Assembly: GCA_031365665.1 (NCBI GenBank)
Contig: JANLYO010000095.1
Span: 1-50,191, forward strand
Reading direction: 5' to 3'
Source: JANYCG01 sp031365665
Lineage (GTDB): Bacteria; Pseudomonadota; Gammaproteobacteria; Burkholderiales; Burkholderiaceae_C
Length of the DNA: 50,191 nucleotides
Below, piece by piece: positions 26,479-35,975 of the stretch (positions are counted from its first letter, which is position 1; each line of letters begins with the position of its first letter). A model generated the notes under the pieces. It had not been told where the DNA came from, searched no databases, and was given only the letters and a program-made list of their open reading frames with translations. The position numbers and the translations under genes are program-made.

Positions 26479-27789
26479 TTGTTAGCTGCACCCATTTCTG
26501 TTCCCCTTCCCAAAGCCCTTGCCCAGCCCAAGCTGCGGCTGGCCTCAGGGCTGCTGGGTTTATTCGCCCAGGCGCTGCTCATCAGTGCCTGCGGCGGCGG
26601 TTCTTCAGCCAGCACTGACGCTGCCGTCGCCGCAGCAACGCCCGCGCAGCAGCCCGCGTCGATACCGGTCTCCACGCCTGGCCCGCCGCCAAAAGCAACT
26701 TTGCTCAACGCTGGTTTTTCAAGCCCGTGGGGATTGGCGTTTTTGCCGGATGGCCGCATGTTGGTGACTCAAAAATCGGGCTCGATGGTGATCGTCAGTG
26801 CCAATGGCAAGGTCATTTCTGCGCCGTTCAGCCCCGGCTTGCCCAATCTGGCCTCCTCGGGCCAAGGCGGGCTGCTGGACGTGGCCTTGGATCCCGACTT
26901 CGATCTCGCCAACAACCCGCGCATTTATTGGGCCTTCTCGGAGTCTGGCGCAGGCGGCGCAGGCACCGCCGTGGCGCGCGGCGACCTGATCGCCAATCCG
27001 GCGAACCCGACTGCCAACGCCGTTCAAAACGCGCAGGTCATTTACCGCCAGACACCCAAAGTCGGCGGGGATGGCCACTTCGGCGCGCGCTTGGTTTTTC
27101 GCAGCGACAAAACCCTGCTGGTGACTTTGGGCGAACGCCAGCGCGACGACCCGGCCAGCCCCGGCCTCAACAACGCGCAAAACCTGGCAACCACGCTCGG
27201 CAAAGTCATCCGCATCAACCGCGACGGCAGCGTGCCCGCTGGCAACCCCAGTTTTGGCGTGGCCGGCGCGCTGCCCGAAATCTGGAGTTACGGCCACCGC
27301 AACCCGCAAGGCGCTGCGCTGAAAACCGGCACCGACGAGCTCTGGCTGACCGAACACGGCCCCTTGGGCGGCGACGAGCTCAACCGCGTGCTGTCCAGCC
27401 GCAACTATGGCTGGCCGCTCAAAAGCTACGGCTGCCCGTACAGCGCGGGCGTCAACACCGTGGCCTGCCGGCCCGGCGGCGGCACCCACGCGCCCACCTA
27501 CGAAGAGCCCAAAACCTATTGGCTGCCGATATCGACCGCCCCCTCAGGCCTGATCTTCTACAGCGGCAGCCGGTTTGATGACTTGGGCTGGCAGGGCAAC
27601 GTTTTTGCGGGCGCCTTGGCCGGCACGACGCTGTGGCGCATCGTGCTCGGCGGCGACAACGTGACCCTAAAAGAAGAAGTCGCTGCCATCAAAGCCCTGG
27701 GGCAACGCATCCGCGCCGTCAAGCAAGGCCCTGATGGCTGGATTTACCTGTTGACGGATGCAGGGCAACTAGTTCGGTTGGAACGGTAG
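26479..27789 (+). CDS. Lipoprotein PQQ-dependent sugar dehydrogenase (soluble type)
   Basis: This protein oxidises aldoses in the periplasm using PQQ (Asd/YliI family of six-bladed propellers). The lipobox LISACGGG is followed by a Pro/Ala/Ser linker. Catalytic landmarks are GGDGHFGARLVF (base His), YGHRNPQGAAL (Arg-Asn PQQ contacts) and EHGPLGGDELN. It stands alone between AT-rich gaps and converges on apbE. The start is uncertain: TTG 26479 gives a normal lipoprotein signal, while GTG 26419 adds 20 improbable residues. The natural sugar is unknown. Confidence 0.86.
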   Translation: MLAAPISVPLPKALAQPKLRLASGLLGLFAQALLISACGGGSSASTDAAVAAATPAQQPASIPVSTPGPPPKATLLNAGFSSPWGLAFLPDGRMLVTQKSGSMVIVSANGKVISAPFSPGLPNLASSGQGGLLDVALDPDFDLANNPRIYWAFSESGAGGAGTAVARGDLIANPANPTANAVQNAQVIYRQTPKVGGDGHFGARLVFRSDKTLLVTLGERQRDDPASPGLNNAQNLATTLGKVIRINRDGSVPAGNPSFGVAGALPEIWSYGHRNPQGAALKTGTDELWLTEHGPLGGDELNRVLSSRNYGWPLKSYGCPYSAGVNTVACRPGGGTHAPTYEEPKTYWLPISTAPSGLIFYSGSRFDDLGWQGNVFAGALAGTTLWRIVLGGDNVTLKEEVAAIKALGQRIRAVKQGPDGWIYLLTDAGQLVRLER

Positions 27790-27807
27790 CGGCTCGCGTG
27801 TCAGCGC

Positions 27808-28863
27808 TCACGCTGCGATCAATTGCCGCAACCCGGCGCTCATCTGCATGCGCCCCTGTTTGTCCACAGCAACAATATCGACCTGCCACTGGCGGGCCAG
27901 TTGCAAAGCCTCGCGTGCGCTGGCCATGAACAGCACCTTGGTCAAGGCGTCGGCCAACGCACAATTGGGTGCCAGCACCGTGACCGAGGCCAATGCGATC
28001 GGTGAAAAACCGGTGTGCGGGTTCAAAATATGATGGTGTCGGTCGCTCGCACTAAATCTGTAAAACGCGTCACTGGACGTCGCGATGGCCCGACCATCTG
28101 TGTTGAGCGTCGCCAACAGCGACGATGAGCGCGGGCTTTGAACACCGATCCGCCAGGGCGTCGCCTGTGGGCTTTGCCCCAATGAATTCCACTCACCTGC
28201 GTCGATCAAAGCGTGTTCGATACCGTGGGTTTGCAATGCCGCCTTGGCCAAATCACTGGCAAACCCTTGGGCAATGCCGTTCATCGTGATGCCCATGCCA
28301 GGTTTCTTGAAGCGGATGCGCTCGGGGCTGACGTCCAGGCCCTGCCAGCCGACCAGCGCGCGCGCCTGGCGCAACTCGGCTGCGCTGGGCAGCCGACCAT
28401 TCAGCTTCGCGTGTTGCCACACCAGCCACAGCGGCTGCACGGTCATGTCAAAACTGCCCCGGCTTTTGGCGGCGACTTGCTTGGCAAGCTGCAGAAGCCG
28501 CACAAAATCGGGATGCGGCTGGCGCAACACGCCGTCGCGGTTAAGCTGGCTCAAGGCGCTGTGCGGATCAAACAGGCTGAACTGTTGCTCCACGTGGCGG
28601 ATGGCGGCGATGGCGGCGTCGAGGCCCGCCTCAAGCCGCTCGGGCGATGTGTGCGCCGCGCGCAGATGAAGGTGTGTGCCCAGGCCTTGCGCAGCACGTT
28701 CACGCCAGTAAAGGTGGGTGTTCCCCGCACCGGCGCTGGCCGGAGCACCAGCCACTTGGGCAGTTTGGGCAAAGGGGTTTGACAACACCCCTGCGCACAG
28801 GCCACCTAGTGAGACCCGCAAAAATTGGCGTCGCAACTCGAAGCCAGCACTAACTTCAAACAT
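27808..28863 (-). CDS. apbE: FAD:protein FMN transferase (ApbE/NosX type)
   Basis: ApbE attaches FMN covalently to a Thr of partner proteins in the periplasm. The 351-aa protein has a Tat-like signal (ELRRQFLRVSLGG), a family motif GITMNGIAQGFASDLAK near residue 205, and the Mg-binding C-terminal ADALTKVLFMA. It overlaps the upstream nosR gene by eight bases, so its substrate is probably the FMN-binding domain of that NosR. Confidence 0.9.
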   Translation of the reverse strand: MFEVSAGFELRRQFLRVSLGGLCAGVLSNPFAQTAQVAGAPASAGAGNTHLYWRERAAQGLGTHLHLRAAHTSPERLEAGLDAAIAAIRHVEQQFSLFDPHSALSQLNRDGVLRQPHPDFVRLLQLAKQVAAKSRGSFDMTVQPLWLVWQHAKLNGRLPSAAELRQARALVGWQGLDVSPERIRFKKPGMGITMNGIAQGFASDLAKAALQTHGIEHALIDAGEWNSLGQSPQATPWRIGVQSPRSSSLLATLNTDGRAIATSSDAFYRFSASDRHHHILNPHTGFSPIALASVTVLAPNCALADALTKVLFMASAREALQLARQWQVDIVAVDKQGRMQMSAGLRQLIAA

Positions 28864-31057
28864 TTGCCACCTCAGCTTGAATCGGGATGACGCGTTTTGG
28901 CGGCACGGATGCGGGCGAGGCTTTGCGTTCGCGAATCAGCGGCAGGCAACGCTGGTCGTCCTGGTAGTCACTCACACAATCGAGGCACTGGAAACACTCG
29001 TCGTAGTCGATTTTTCCGCTGGGTTCGATGGCCTGGTAAGCGCAGCCATGGCGGCAGGTTTGGCAGGGTGTGCCGCATTCTTCACGGCGCGGAATCCATT
29101 TCCACATCCGCAGTTTGCCCAAAATGGCCAGCGCTGCGCCCAGCGGGCAAATGTAACGGCAATAACCGCGATACACCAACAGGCTTAGGCCCAAGCAGGC
29201 CACGGCCCAAGCGACGTAGGGCCAGTCGCGCTGAAAACCCATGCTGATCGATGTTTTAAAGGGTTCGATCTCGACCAGTTTGTCTGTCCAGGGGCTGGCC
29301 ACTGCGACGGAACTGGCAATCGCGGCCAGCGCCAGGTACTTGAACCACTTCAGCACCGCATCGATTTTGCGATGAAACTGGTGCGGCTTGATGCGCAAGA
29401 ATTTGGCTAGCGTATTCAATAGTTCCTGGAACGCGCCAAACGGGCATAACCAGCCGCAAAAAGTGCCGCGCCCCCAGACCAGCAGCGTGACGCCAACGAA
29501 GGCCCATAACACGATCGCCATGGGGTCATTCAGCAAAAACTCGCCGCTTTGGCCGTCCCGCCAAGCGCCTGCCAGCGCTGTCAAATTGACAATGGTGAGC
29601 TGCCCCTGCGCCCACCAGCCGACAAACCCAAGCGTGAAAACCAAATACGTCACACGGTAAGCCGCCAAACGGCCGGACGTCGCCGAAATCCAGCGCTGCG
29701 CCACCAAACCGGCTGCCAAAACACCCAGGCCCAGCAACAACAGCACCAGATCAATCTGGCGCTGCTCCCAAATGCGCCACCAGGTCGGGGTTTCGCGAAC
29801 GGGTTGCCATTTAGCCAACTCGGGGATGGTGATGGTGTGGGCCCACTTTTGTTCCGTCAAAGCCTGGCCCGGCTCTGGCTTGGCGCGGGACAGGTTGAAC
29901 TCCAGCGTAACTGGCTTGCCCAGATCAAACCCCGCGCCCGGCTCAGTGGCAAACAACCGCATTTGCGCGCCGCTGCCTACGCCTGAGCGCTGGCCGCTCA
30001 AGCGCAGGCCGTGGGTGTAGGGCAGCGCCTTCAGGTCAAACCGTTTGCCATCTTGGACCACGACCATACGCGTGACCCGACCACCGGGGAAATCCTGGCT
30101 GCCGACCACCGGGTAACGGCTGTTATCCAAAATACCGATGACGCCCGCACCGGCTTCACGCAAGGCCCGCACCTCGCGCCAGCCAGGAGCATCCAGCACG
30201 TTTCGACCGACCTGCGGCAGGCCCGGCAGCATGACCATCATGTCCAGGGTCTGGCCGTTCGGCTGCAGGCGCGCTTCTGCGTCCTGGCCTTCGGCTGCCG
30301 AGCCCGCAAACCGTGCCTGCACTTCCCGGTTGCTGCGGTTGACCGGTTGCACCAGTTTGGCAGCGACGAGTTGGTTGAAACCCATGCGCTCGTACACATC
30401 ATCGCGGCCCTTGGGCTCCGCCGCGCGGGCCTTGGTGTTGGGGTCGTCCAGCCGCGCATAGGCCACCTGCGCGGCGGCTTCCATGATGGTGCGGTCCATC
30501 GCCATGGCCGACACGGTGCCGGCTGTGACGCCATGCAGCGTGGCCTTCTGGTCGTCAAATTCGCGTTTTGCTTTGGGCGTCAGCACTTGAATCTGGTGCT
30601 GGGTCGTCAGATCTTTGTATTGCGCCGCGAAATCAGCCAGCAGTTGATTGCGCGACTTTTCCTGAAAAATGGGTTCGTTGTGGCTGAGCAAACGAATATC
30701 CAGGTATTTGCCCGCCTTGTTCATCATCACCAGGATGTTGATGGGTTTGCCACCGTAGCCTGCCACCGGTTCGATGTCGACGGTTTCAAACACATAAACA
30801 TGCAAGGCGTTGTAGCCTTCTGCCGTTTGGCCACGGTGGTAGACCGGCCACACCGGCAAGGCGGCCAGACGTTCACCCACCGTGTAACTGTCGCCAAACT
30901 CGGTTTGCAGTTGGACGCGGGTCAGGGTTCCGGCCTGCGCCAAGGGCAGGCTCAACAAGACTGCGGCCAGCAGCCAAAGCCTCCAAAAGACCCCGTGAAA
31001 GCGCGCCCGGATTGTTGATGGCGGGATTGAGCGGCAATGGGGCAAGGCGGTACACAT
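28856..31057 (-). CDS. nosR: NosR/NirI-type membrane flavo-iron-sulfur protein
   Basis: This 733-aa protein has a signal/anchor, a periplasmic FMN-binding domain, several transmembrane helices from about 433, and cytoplasmic ferredoxin-like Fe-S sites. Visible are CGWLCPFGAFQE (about 533), CRYICPLGA (about 632), a first cluster site CGTPCQTCRHGC (about 660-671) and CFQCLDC (about 687). The expected flavinylation motif SGAT reads TAGT here (about 178-181) in VTAGTVSAM. NosR-type proteins move electrons between the quinone pool and periplasmic acceptors. The usual partner nosZ is absent, so it may serve the neighbouring PQQ or other periplasmic redox system. Confidence 0.84.
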   Translation of the reverse strand: MCTALPHCRSIPPSTIRARFHGVFWRLWLLAAVLLSLPLAQAGTLTRVQLQTEFGDSYTVGERLAALPVWPVYHRGQTAEGYNALHVYVFETVDIEPVAGYGGKPINILVMMNKAGKYLDIRLLSHNEPIFQEKSRNQLLADFAAQYKDLTTQHQIQVLTPKAKREFDDQKATLHGVTAGTVSAMAMDRTIMEAAAQVAYARLDDPNTKARAAEPKGRDDVYERMGFNQLVAAKLVQPVNRSNREVQARFAGSAAEGQDAEARLQPNGQTLDMMVMLPGLPQVGRNVLDAPGWREVRALREAGAGVIGILDNSRYPVVGSQDFPGGRVTRMVVVQDGKRFDLKALPYTHGLRLSGQRSGVGSGAQMRLFATEPGAGFDLGKPVTLEFNLSRAKPEPGQALTEQKWAHTITIPELAKWQPVRETPTWWRIWEQRQIDLVLLLLGLGVLAAGLVAQRWISATSGRLAAYRVTYLVFTLGFVGWWAQGQLTIVNLTALAGAWRDGQSGEFLLNDPMAIVLWAFVGVTLLVWGRGTFCGWLCPFGAFQELLNTLAKFLRIKPHQFHRKIDAVLKWFKYLALAAIASSVAVASPWTDKLVEIEPFKTSISMGFQRDWPYVAWAVACLGLSLLVYRGYCRYICPLGAALAILGKLRMWKWIPRREECGTPCQTCRHGCAYQAIEPSGKIDYDECFQCLDCVSDYQDDQRCLPLIRERKASPASVPPKRVIPIQAEVANV

Positions 31058-31181
31058 GGCTTAAAACATTCTGGCACGCACCACCCGCCCCATATCCTTT
31101 GCAGTGTTCAGAGTTGAGACTTTCGCCGCCTGTAGTGGCCCGGATTAACCCTTATTTTTTAGCGTCAAGGCCTTGAAACGT

Positions 31182-31892
31182 TCACTGCCTCGAACCGAAA
31201 ATCGCTGTGCCGACCCTGAGCATGCTGCTGCCGCTCTGGACGGCCGCCTCCAGGTCGGCCGTCATGCCCATGGAAAGTGTGTCGAAGCGGCTGCCAGTCG
31301 CAGCGGCGGCGAACAGTTCAGGCATTGACTTGATGTGGTCAAACAGAGATTTTATCCTTGCCAATACAGAACAAGACGCTTCAAAATCAGGAGCGGGCTC
31401 TGGAATACACATGAGACCCCGCAGTTGCAGCCGAGGCAAACCCAGCACTTGCTTGGCCAGTTCGACCACCGCATCCGCTGGCACGCCTGATTTGTTCGGC
31501 CCGCCATCAATGTTGACCTGAATACACACCTGAAGGGCTGGTAAATCAGGCGGTCGCTGGTCCGACAGGCGCTGGGCAATCTTCAGCCGGTCCAGACTCT
31601 GCACCCAGTCAAAATTCTCGGCCACCACGCGGGTTTTGTTGCTCTGCACCGGGCCAATGCAATGCCATTCCAGGTGCAAATGACGCAACGCCGCAATTTT
31701 GTCGACCGCTTCCTGAATGTAGTTTTCGCCAAACGCCCGCTGGCCCGCATTTGCAGCCTGCGCCACTGCGTCTGCATCAAAGGTCTTGGAGACTGCCAAC
31801 AAGGTCACGTCCTTGAGGTCTCGGCCATGGGCTTGGCAGGCTGTGGCGATTCGCTCACGCACCCTCTGGAGATTGTCGGCAATCGTGGTCAT
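31182..31892 (-). CDS. yggS: PLP homeostasis protein YggS family
   Basis: This 236-aa protein has the alanine-racemase-like barrel of the YggS/PLPBP family. The PLP-binding Lys is in LLAVSKTFDADAV near residue 37. HLEWHCIGPVQSNK and the C-terminal LSMGMTADLEAAVQSGSSMLRVG are family-typical. It is thought to balance PLP and amino-acid levels rather than act as an enzyme. ATG 31892 is chosen because upstream codons (to 31943) look non-coding. It diverges from pilT with only 36 bases between starts, a common arrangement in this group. Confidence 0.93.
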   Translation of the reverse strand: MTTIADNLQRVRERIATACQAHGRDLKDVTLLAVSKTFDADAVAQAANAGQRAFGENYIQEAVDKIAALRHLHLEWHCIGPVQSNKTRVVAENFDWVQSLDRLKIAQRLSDQRPPDLPALQVCIQVNIDGGPNKSGVPADAVVELAKQVLGLPRLQLRGLMCIPEPAPDFEASCSVLARIKSLFDHIKSMPELFAAAATGSRFDTLSMGMTADLEAAVQSGSSMLRVGTAIFGSRQ

Positions 31893-31928
31893 AATTGGGC
31901 AAAGAATAGCAAACCACCGAGGACTTAC

Positions 31929-32972
31929 GTGGACATCACCCAATTATTGGCTTTCAGCGTCAAGAACAAAGCGTCCGACCTCCACCTGTCTGCCGGCCTG
32001 CCGCCGATGATCCGGGTGCACGGAGACGTTCGCCGCATCAACGTCGAAGCCCTGGACCATAAATCCGTGCATGCCATGGTATACGACATCATGAACGACA
32101 CCCAGCGCAAGAACTATGAAGAGTTCCTGGAGATCGATTTCTCGTTTGAGATTGAAGGATTGGCGCGTTTTCGTGTCAACGCGTTCAGCCACGAGCGCGG
32201 CGCAGGGGCGGTGTTCCGCACAATCCCCAGCAAAATTCTCTCGCTGGAGCAGCTCAATGCTCCGAAGATTTTCGCCGACCTGGCGCTGAAGCCGCGCGGC
32301 ATGGTGCTGGTGACCGGCCCCACGGGTTCTGGCAAATCGACCACACTGGCGGCCATGGTCAACTACCTGAATGAAACCGAGTTTGGCCACATTCTGACGG
32401 TGGAAGATCCGATTGAGTTTGTCCACGAGTCCAAAAAATGCCTGGTCAACCAGCGCGAAGTCGGCCCACACACCTTGAGTTTTGCCGCCGCTTTGAAATC
32501 TGCGCTGCGCGAAGACACGGACTGCATTTTGGTGGGGGAAATGCGCGACCTGGAGACCATCCGCCTGGCGATGACGGCGGCTGAAACCGGCCACCTGGTG
32601 TTCGGCACCTTGCACACCTCCAGCGCCGCCAAAACGATTGACCGCATCATTGACGTGTTCCCGGCGGACGAAAAAGAGATGGTTCGCGCCATGTTGTCGG
32701 AGTCACTGCAAGCTGTGATTTCCCAAACACTCTGCAAAACCAAAGACGGCCAAGGGCGCATCGCGGCGCACGAGATCATGCTGGGCACCAGCGCGATCCG
32801 CAACCTGATCCGCGAAGCGAAAGTCGCGCAGATGTATTCGAGCATTCAAACCGGCAACAGCGTGGGCATGCAGACGCTGGACCAAAACCTGACGGATCTG
32901 GTCAAGCGCAATATCATCAGTCCAGCTGAGGCAAGGGGCAAAGCCAAGATCCCGGAAAACTTCCCTGGCTAA
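31929..32972 (+). CDS. pilT: Type IV pilus retraction ATPase PilT
   Basis: This 347-aa hexameric ATPase retracts type IV pili for twitching, DNA uptake and adhesion. It has Walker A GPTGSGKST (about residue 130), an Asp box, HTLHTSSAAKTIDRIID-type sequence and the family motif AIRNLIREAK near the end. The GTG start at 31929 gives the standard VDITQLLAFSVKNKASDLHLS N-terminus with GAGGA upstream. It begins 36 bases from divergent yggS and is followed by a cNMP-binding gene and pilU. Confidence 0.95.
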   Translation: MDITQLLAFSVKNKASDLHLSAGLPPMIRVHGDVRRINVEALDHKSVHAMVYDIMNDTQRKNYEEFLEIDFSFEIEGLARFRVNAFSHERGAGAVFRTIPSKILSLEQLNAPKIFADLALKPRGMVLVTGPTGSGKSTTLAAMVNYLNETEFGHILTVEDPIEFVHESKKCLVNQREVGPHTLSFAAALKSALREDTDCILVGEMRDLETIRLAMTAAETGHLVFGTLHTSSAAKTIDRIIDVFPADEKEMVRAMLSESLQAVISQTLCKTKDGQGRIAAHEIMLGTSAIRNLIREAKVAQMYSSIQTGNSVGMQTLDQNLTDLVKRNIISPAEARGKAKIPENFPG

Positions 32973-33031
32973 ATGGCTTTATTCGACTGACCACACCTTA
33001 TGCACCGAAGTGTCACCTCACGGAGCCAATC

Positions 33032-33676
33032 ATGACTGGACTATTTGGCCGCAAAGGCCGGGACACCGATTCAACCCACGGCGAAGAAGCCTCTGAGTCG
33101 CTGCTGTTTTCAACGGCATTTGCCGGTTTGGGACTGGAGCCTTCGCTCCTTGTGCCGTGGGAAGCACGCGCCGTGGAAGTCGATGCCAAACGTGTCAGCT
33201 CCGAGCGCGGCGGACGCCTGTTGCAGGAAGTCTGGGCCAATGACAAATACATGAACCAGCTTGACCAGGCCTCCATCGGCAGCCTGACGCGGTTTTTCGA
33301 TTTTGCGCAGGTCGCCAGCAACCGAGATGTGATCCGCCAGGATGAGTATGGCAACTTCATGATTGTGCTCTTGACAGGCGCGATTGCAGTGGACCGCGTG
33401 CAACCCTGGGGCGAACGCCTTCGGCTGGCCGAGACACGGGCGGGCGAGATTCTGGGTGAAATGTCGCTGTTGGACAGCGGCATTCGTTTTTCCACCTGCA
33501 CTTCGCTGAGCGAATGTGAGGTGGCGGTGCTCAGCGCCGAGGGCATGGACGAGATGATGGACGCGGACCCCAAGCTGGCAGCCAGCCTGGTGGCCTTGCT
33601 GGCGCGCAAACTGTCCTTGCGCCTGCGGGTGGTCAGCGCTCGATTGAGCGACACCAAACCCGCAGAGCCAAAGTAG
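33032..33676 (+). CDS. Cyclic-nucleotide-binding-domain protein between pilT and pilU
   Basis: This 214-aa protein has about 80 N-terminal residues of unknown fold followed by a cyclic-nucleotide-binding domain (about residues 82-200) with the phosphate-binding cassette GEILGEMSLLDSGIRFST and a C-terminal ARKLSLRLRVVSARL helix. The conserved Gly-Glu and Arg positions suggest it may bind cAMP or c-di-GMP-like ligand. Placed between the two retraction ATPase genes, it is a candidate regulator of twitching, but no partner is shown. CGGAG precedes the ATG. Confidence 0.85.
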   Translation: MTGLFGRKGRDTDSTHGEEASESLLFSTAFAGLGLEPSLLVPWEARAVEVDAKRVSSERGGRLLQEVWANDKYMNQLDQASIGSLTRFFDFAQVASNRDVIRQDEYGNFMIVLLTGAIAVDRVQPWGERLRLAETRAGEILGEMSLLDSGIRFSTCTSLSECEVAVLSAEGMDEMMDADPKLAASLVALLARKLSLRLRVVSARLSDTKPAEPK

Positions 33677-33725
33677 TCGTGCAAGCACTGAAGCGTCACA
33701 TTGAAATTGGGGAGTAATACATCTC

Positions 33726-34862
33726 ATGGAACGCGATCAAGCCACAAAATTCATCAATGATCTTTTGAAGTTGATGATCAGCCGCTCAGGGTCAGACCTC
33801 TTCATCACCGGCGACTTTCCGCCAGCAATCAAAGTGGATGGGAAAGTAACCAAGGTTTCACCGCAACCGCTCAATGCTGCCCATACGATGGCGCTGGCGC
33901 GCAGTGTGATGAACGACAAGCAGGTGGCCGAGTTTGAGCGCACCAAAGAATGCAATTTCGCGATTTCTCCGCCCAACGTTGGACGTTTTCGGGTCAATGC
34001 CTTCATTCAGCAGGGCAAGGTAGGCATGGTAATGCGGGTGATTCCCGCCGTGCTTCCCACCATCGACGGCCTGGGTGTGCCGCAAGTGCTCAAAGAGGTG
34101 TCGATGTCCAAACGCGGGCTGTGCATCATGGTCGGCGCCACCGGCTCGGGCAAATCGACAACGCTGGCCGCCATGGTGGACTGGCGCAATGAAAACTCCT
34201 TCGGCCACATCATTACCATTGAAGACCCGGTGGAGTTTGTCCACATGCATAAAAACTGCGTGGTGACGCAACGCGAAGTGGGTCTGGACACCGATAGCTG
34301 GGAAATTGCCCTCAAACACACCTTGCGCCAAGCGCCCGACGTTATTTTGATGGGCGAAATCCGCGACCGCGAAACCATGGAGCATGCGGTCGCCTTCGCT
34401 GAGACCGGCCATCTGTGCATGGCTACGCTGCACGCCAACAGCGCCAACCAGGCGCTGGATCGGATCATCAACTTCTTCCCGGAAGAGCGGCGCGCACAGT
34501 TGTTGATGGATTTGTCGCTTAACCTCAAAGCGCTTATTTCGCAGCGTTTGATTCCCAAACAGGATGGTAAGGGCCGCTCGGCGGCGGTCGAGATTTTGCT
34601 CAACACACCGCTGATTTCCGACTTGATCTTCAAGGGCGAAGTGTCTGAAATCAAGGAGATCATGAAGAAAAGCCGCAACCTGGGCATGCAGACTTTTGAC
34701 CAGGCCCTTTTTGACGCCTACGAAGCCAATGTGATCAGTTACGAAGACGCGTTGCGCAACGCAGACTCGCTCAATGACCTTCGCCTGCAGATCAAGCTCA
34801 ACAGCACACGCGGCAAGTCGCATGACTTGAGCGCTGGCACTGAGAATTTCGCCATCGTCTAA
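33726..34862 (+). CDS. pilU: PilT-like accessory ATPase PilU
   Basis: This 378-aa protein is the PilT paralogue that assists forceful retraction. It has Walker A GATGSGKST (about residue 138), an Asp box region GEIRDRETMEHA, and a His-rich TLHANSANQALDRIINFFPEERR segment. It starts with MERDQATKFINDLLKLM, a typical PilU N-terminus, and is longer at the C-terminus than PilT. It follows the cNMP-domain gene by 49 bases and may be in one operon with pilT. Confidence 0.94.
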   Translation: MERDQATKFINDLLKLMISRSGSDLFITGDFPPAIKVDGKVTKVSPQPLNAAHTMALARSVMNDKQVAEFERTKECNFAISPPNVGRFRVNAFIQQGKVGMVMRVIPAVLPTIDGLGVPQVLKEVSMSKRGLCIMVGATGSGKSTTLAAMVDWRNENSFGHIITIEDPVEFVHMHKNCVVTQREVGLDTDSWEIALKHTLRQAPDVILMGEIRDRETMEHAVAFAETGHLCMATLHANSANQALDRIINFFPEERRAQLLMDLSLNLKALISQRLIPKQDGKGRSAAVEILLNTPLISDLIFKGEVSEIKEIMKKSRNLGMQTFDQALFDAYEANVISYEDALRNADSLNDLRLQIKLNSTRGKSHDLSAGTENFAIV

Positions 34863-34907
34863 AACACGGCGGTGGATTTGAAAAATCCAGACGGTTCAGC
34901 CCTGACG

Positions 34908-34932
34908 CAGGGTTGAAACGCCAGCCCTGTTT
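34908..34932 (+). terminator. Weak terminator hairpin after pilU
   Basis: CAGGGTTG at 34908-34915 pairs with CAGCCCTG at 34922-34929, allowing one G-U pair, followed by TTT. It is a plausible but weak intrinsic terminator, 46 bases past pilU. Confidence 0.4.
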
Positions 34933-35020
34933 CTCAATGCGGCCTGAAATTTGCCTCCTTCCACATTTTTTTCATACGATCCGCGCCTTCCATACTTCCC
35001 GCGTTTCCTCCTATTGAAAT

Positions 35021-35926
35021 ATGTCAAATATCAATCCAAAAACCTACGAACTTAGTCCTTCCCGAAAAGTCGCCTTCCTCGGCTTGGGTGTCATGGGTTA
35101 TCCAATGGCTGGCCATCTGGCCAGCGCCGGGCATCAGGTCACGGTCTACAACCGCTCGGCGGTCAAAGCTGTCGCCTGGTGTGCCGAGTTTGCCGGCCAC
35201 CGGCATGCAGCGACCCCTCGGGAGGCAGCGCAAGGCGCAGATTTTGCTTTTTGCTGTGTCGGCAATGACGCCGACTTGCGCAGCGTGGTGCTGGGGGCCG
35301 ATGGCGCTTTGGCGGGCATGAGGGCGGGCACAGTTTTTATCGACCACACCACGGCTTCGGCTGACGTGGCGCGTGAACTGTCAGCAACGGCACGCCAAGC
35401 CGGCATTCAGTTTATTGATGCGCCGGTTTCTGGCGGGCAAGGTGGCGCACAAAATGGTCTGCTGACTGTGATGTGCGGGGGTGATTCCACAGCATTTGAG
35501 TCCGTGAAACCGACCGCAATGGCGTTTTCGCGGGCGTTCACCCTGCTCGGTGGCAGCGGTTCAGGCCAACTCGCCAAAATGGTCAACCAGATTTGCATCA
35601 GCGGGCTCGTACAGGGCTTGAGCGAAGCCATCGCATTTGGTCAACGCGCCGGTTTGGACATGAACCAAGTGCTGGACGTGATTGGCAAAGGCGCCGCTCA
35701 AAGCTGGCAAATGGACAACCGGGGCAAAACCATGGTGGCGGGCAAGTTTGATTTTGGGTTCGCCGTCGATTGGATGCGCAAGGATCTTGGTTTGGTATTG
35801 GACGAGGCCAAGCGAAACGGCGCCAAACTGCCGGTGACTGCCTTGGTGGACCAGTTTTATGCCGACGTCCAAGAGTTGGGCGGACAGCGCTGGGACACCT
35901 CCAGCCTGATCAAACGGCTGAAGTAA
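35021..35926 (+). CDS. NAD(P)-dependent beta-hydroxyacid dehydrogenase family protein
   Basis: This 301-aa protein belongs to the 3-hydroxyisobutyrate / tartronate semialdehyde / glyoxylate-succinic semialdehyde reductase family. It has a Rossmann GLGVMGYPMAGHLASAG (about residue 20), the DAPVSGGQGGAQNG substrate loop (about 138), a catalytic Lys in GQLAKMVNQICISG (about 188) and a helical C-terminal domain. The exact substrate cannot be read from sequence. It stands alone, with no pathway partner nearby. Confidence 0.88.
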   Translation: MSNINPKTYELSPSRKVAFLGLGVMGYPMAGHLASAGHQVTVYNRSAVKAVAWCAEFAGHRHAATPREAAQGADFAFCCVGNDADLRSVVLGADGALAGMRAGTVFIDHTTASADVARELSATARQAGIQFIDAPVSGGQGGAQNGLLTVMCGGDSTAFESVKPTAMAFSRAFTLLGGSGSGQLAKMVNQICISGLVQGLSEAIAFGQRAGLDMNQVLDVIGKGAAQSWQMDNRGKTMVAGKFDFGFAVDWMRKDLGLVLDEAKRNGAKLPVTALVDQFYADVQELGGQRWDTSSLIKRLK

Positions 35927-35975
35927 AACACCATGGTTGCGCCGCCTGGCTTTTTGACGCCCAGTTTCCCGAAGC

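Noticed and set aside
28856..31057. Reading the nosR region as a nitrous oxide reduction operon
   Set aside because: Only nosR and apbE are present; nosZ, nosD, nosF, nosY and nosL are absent from the window.
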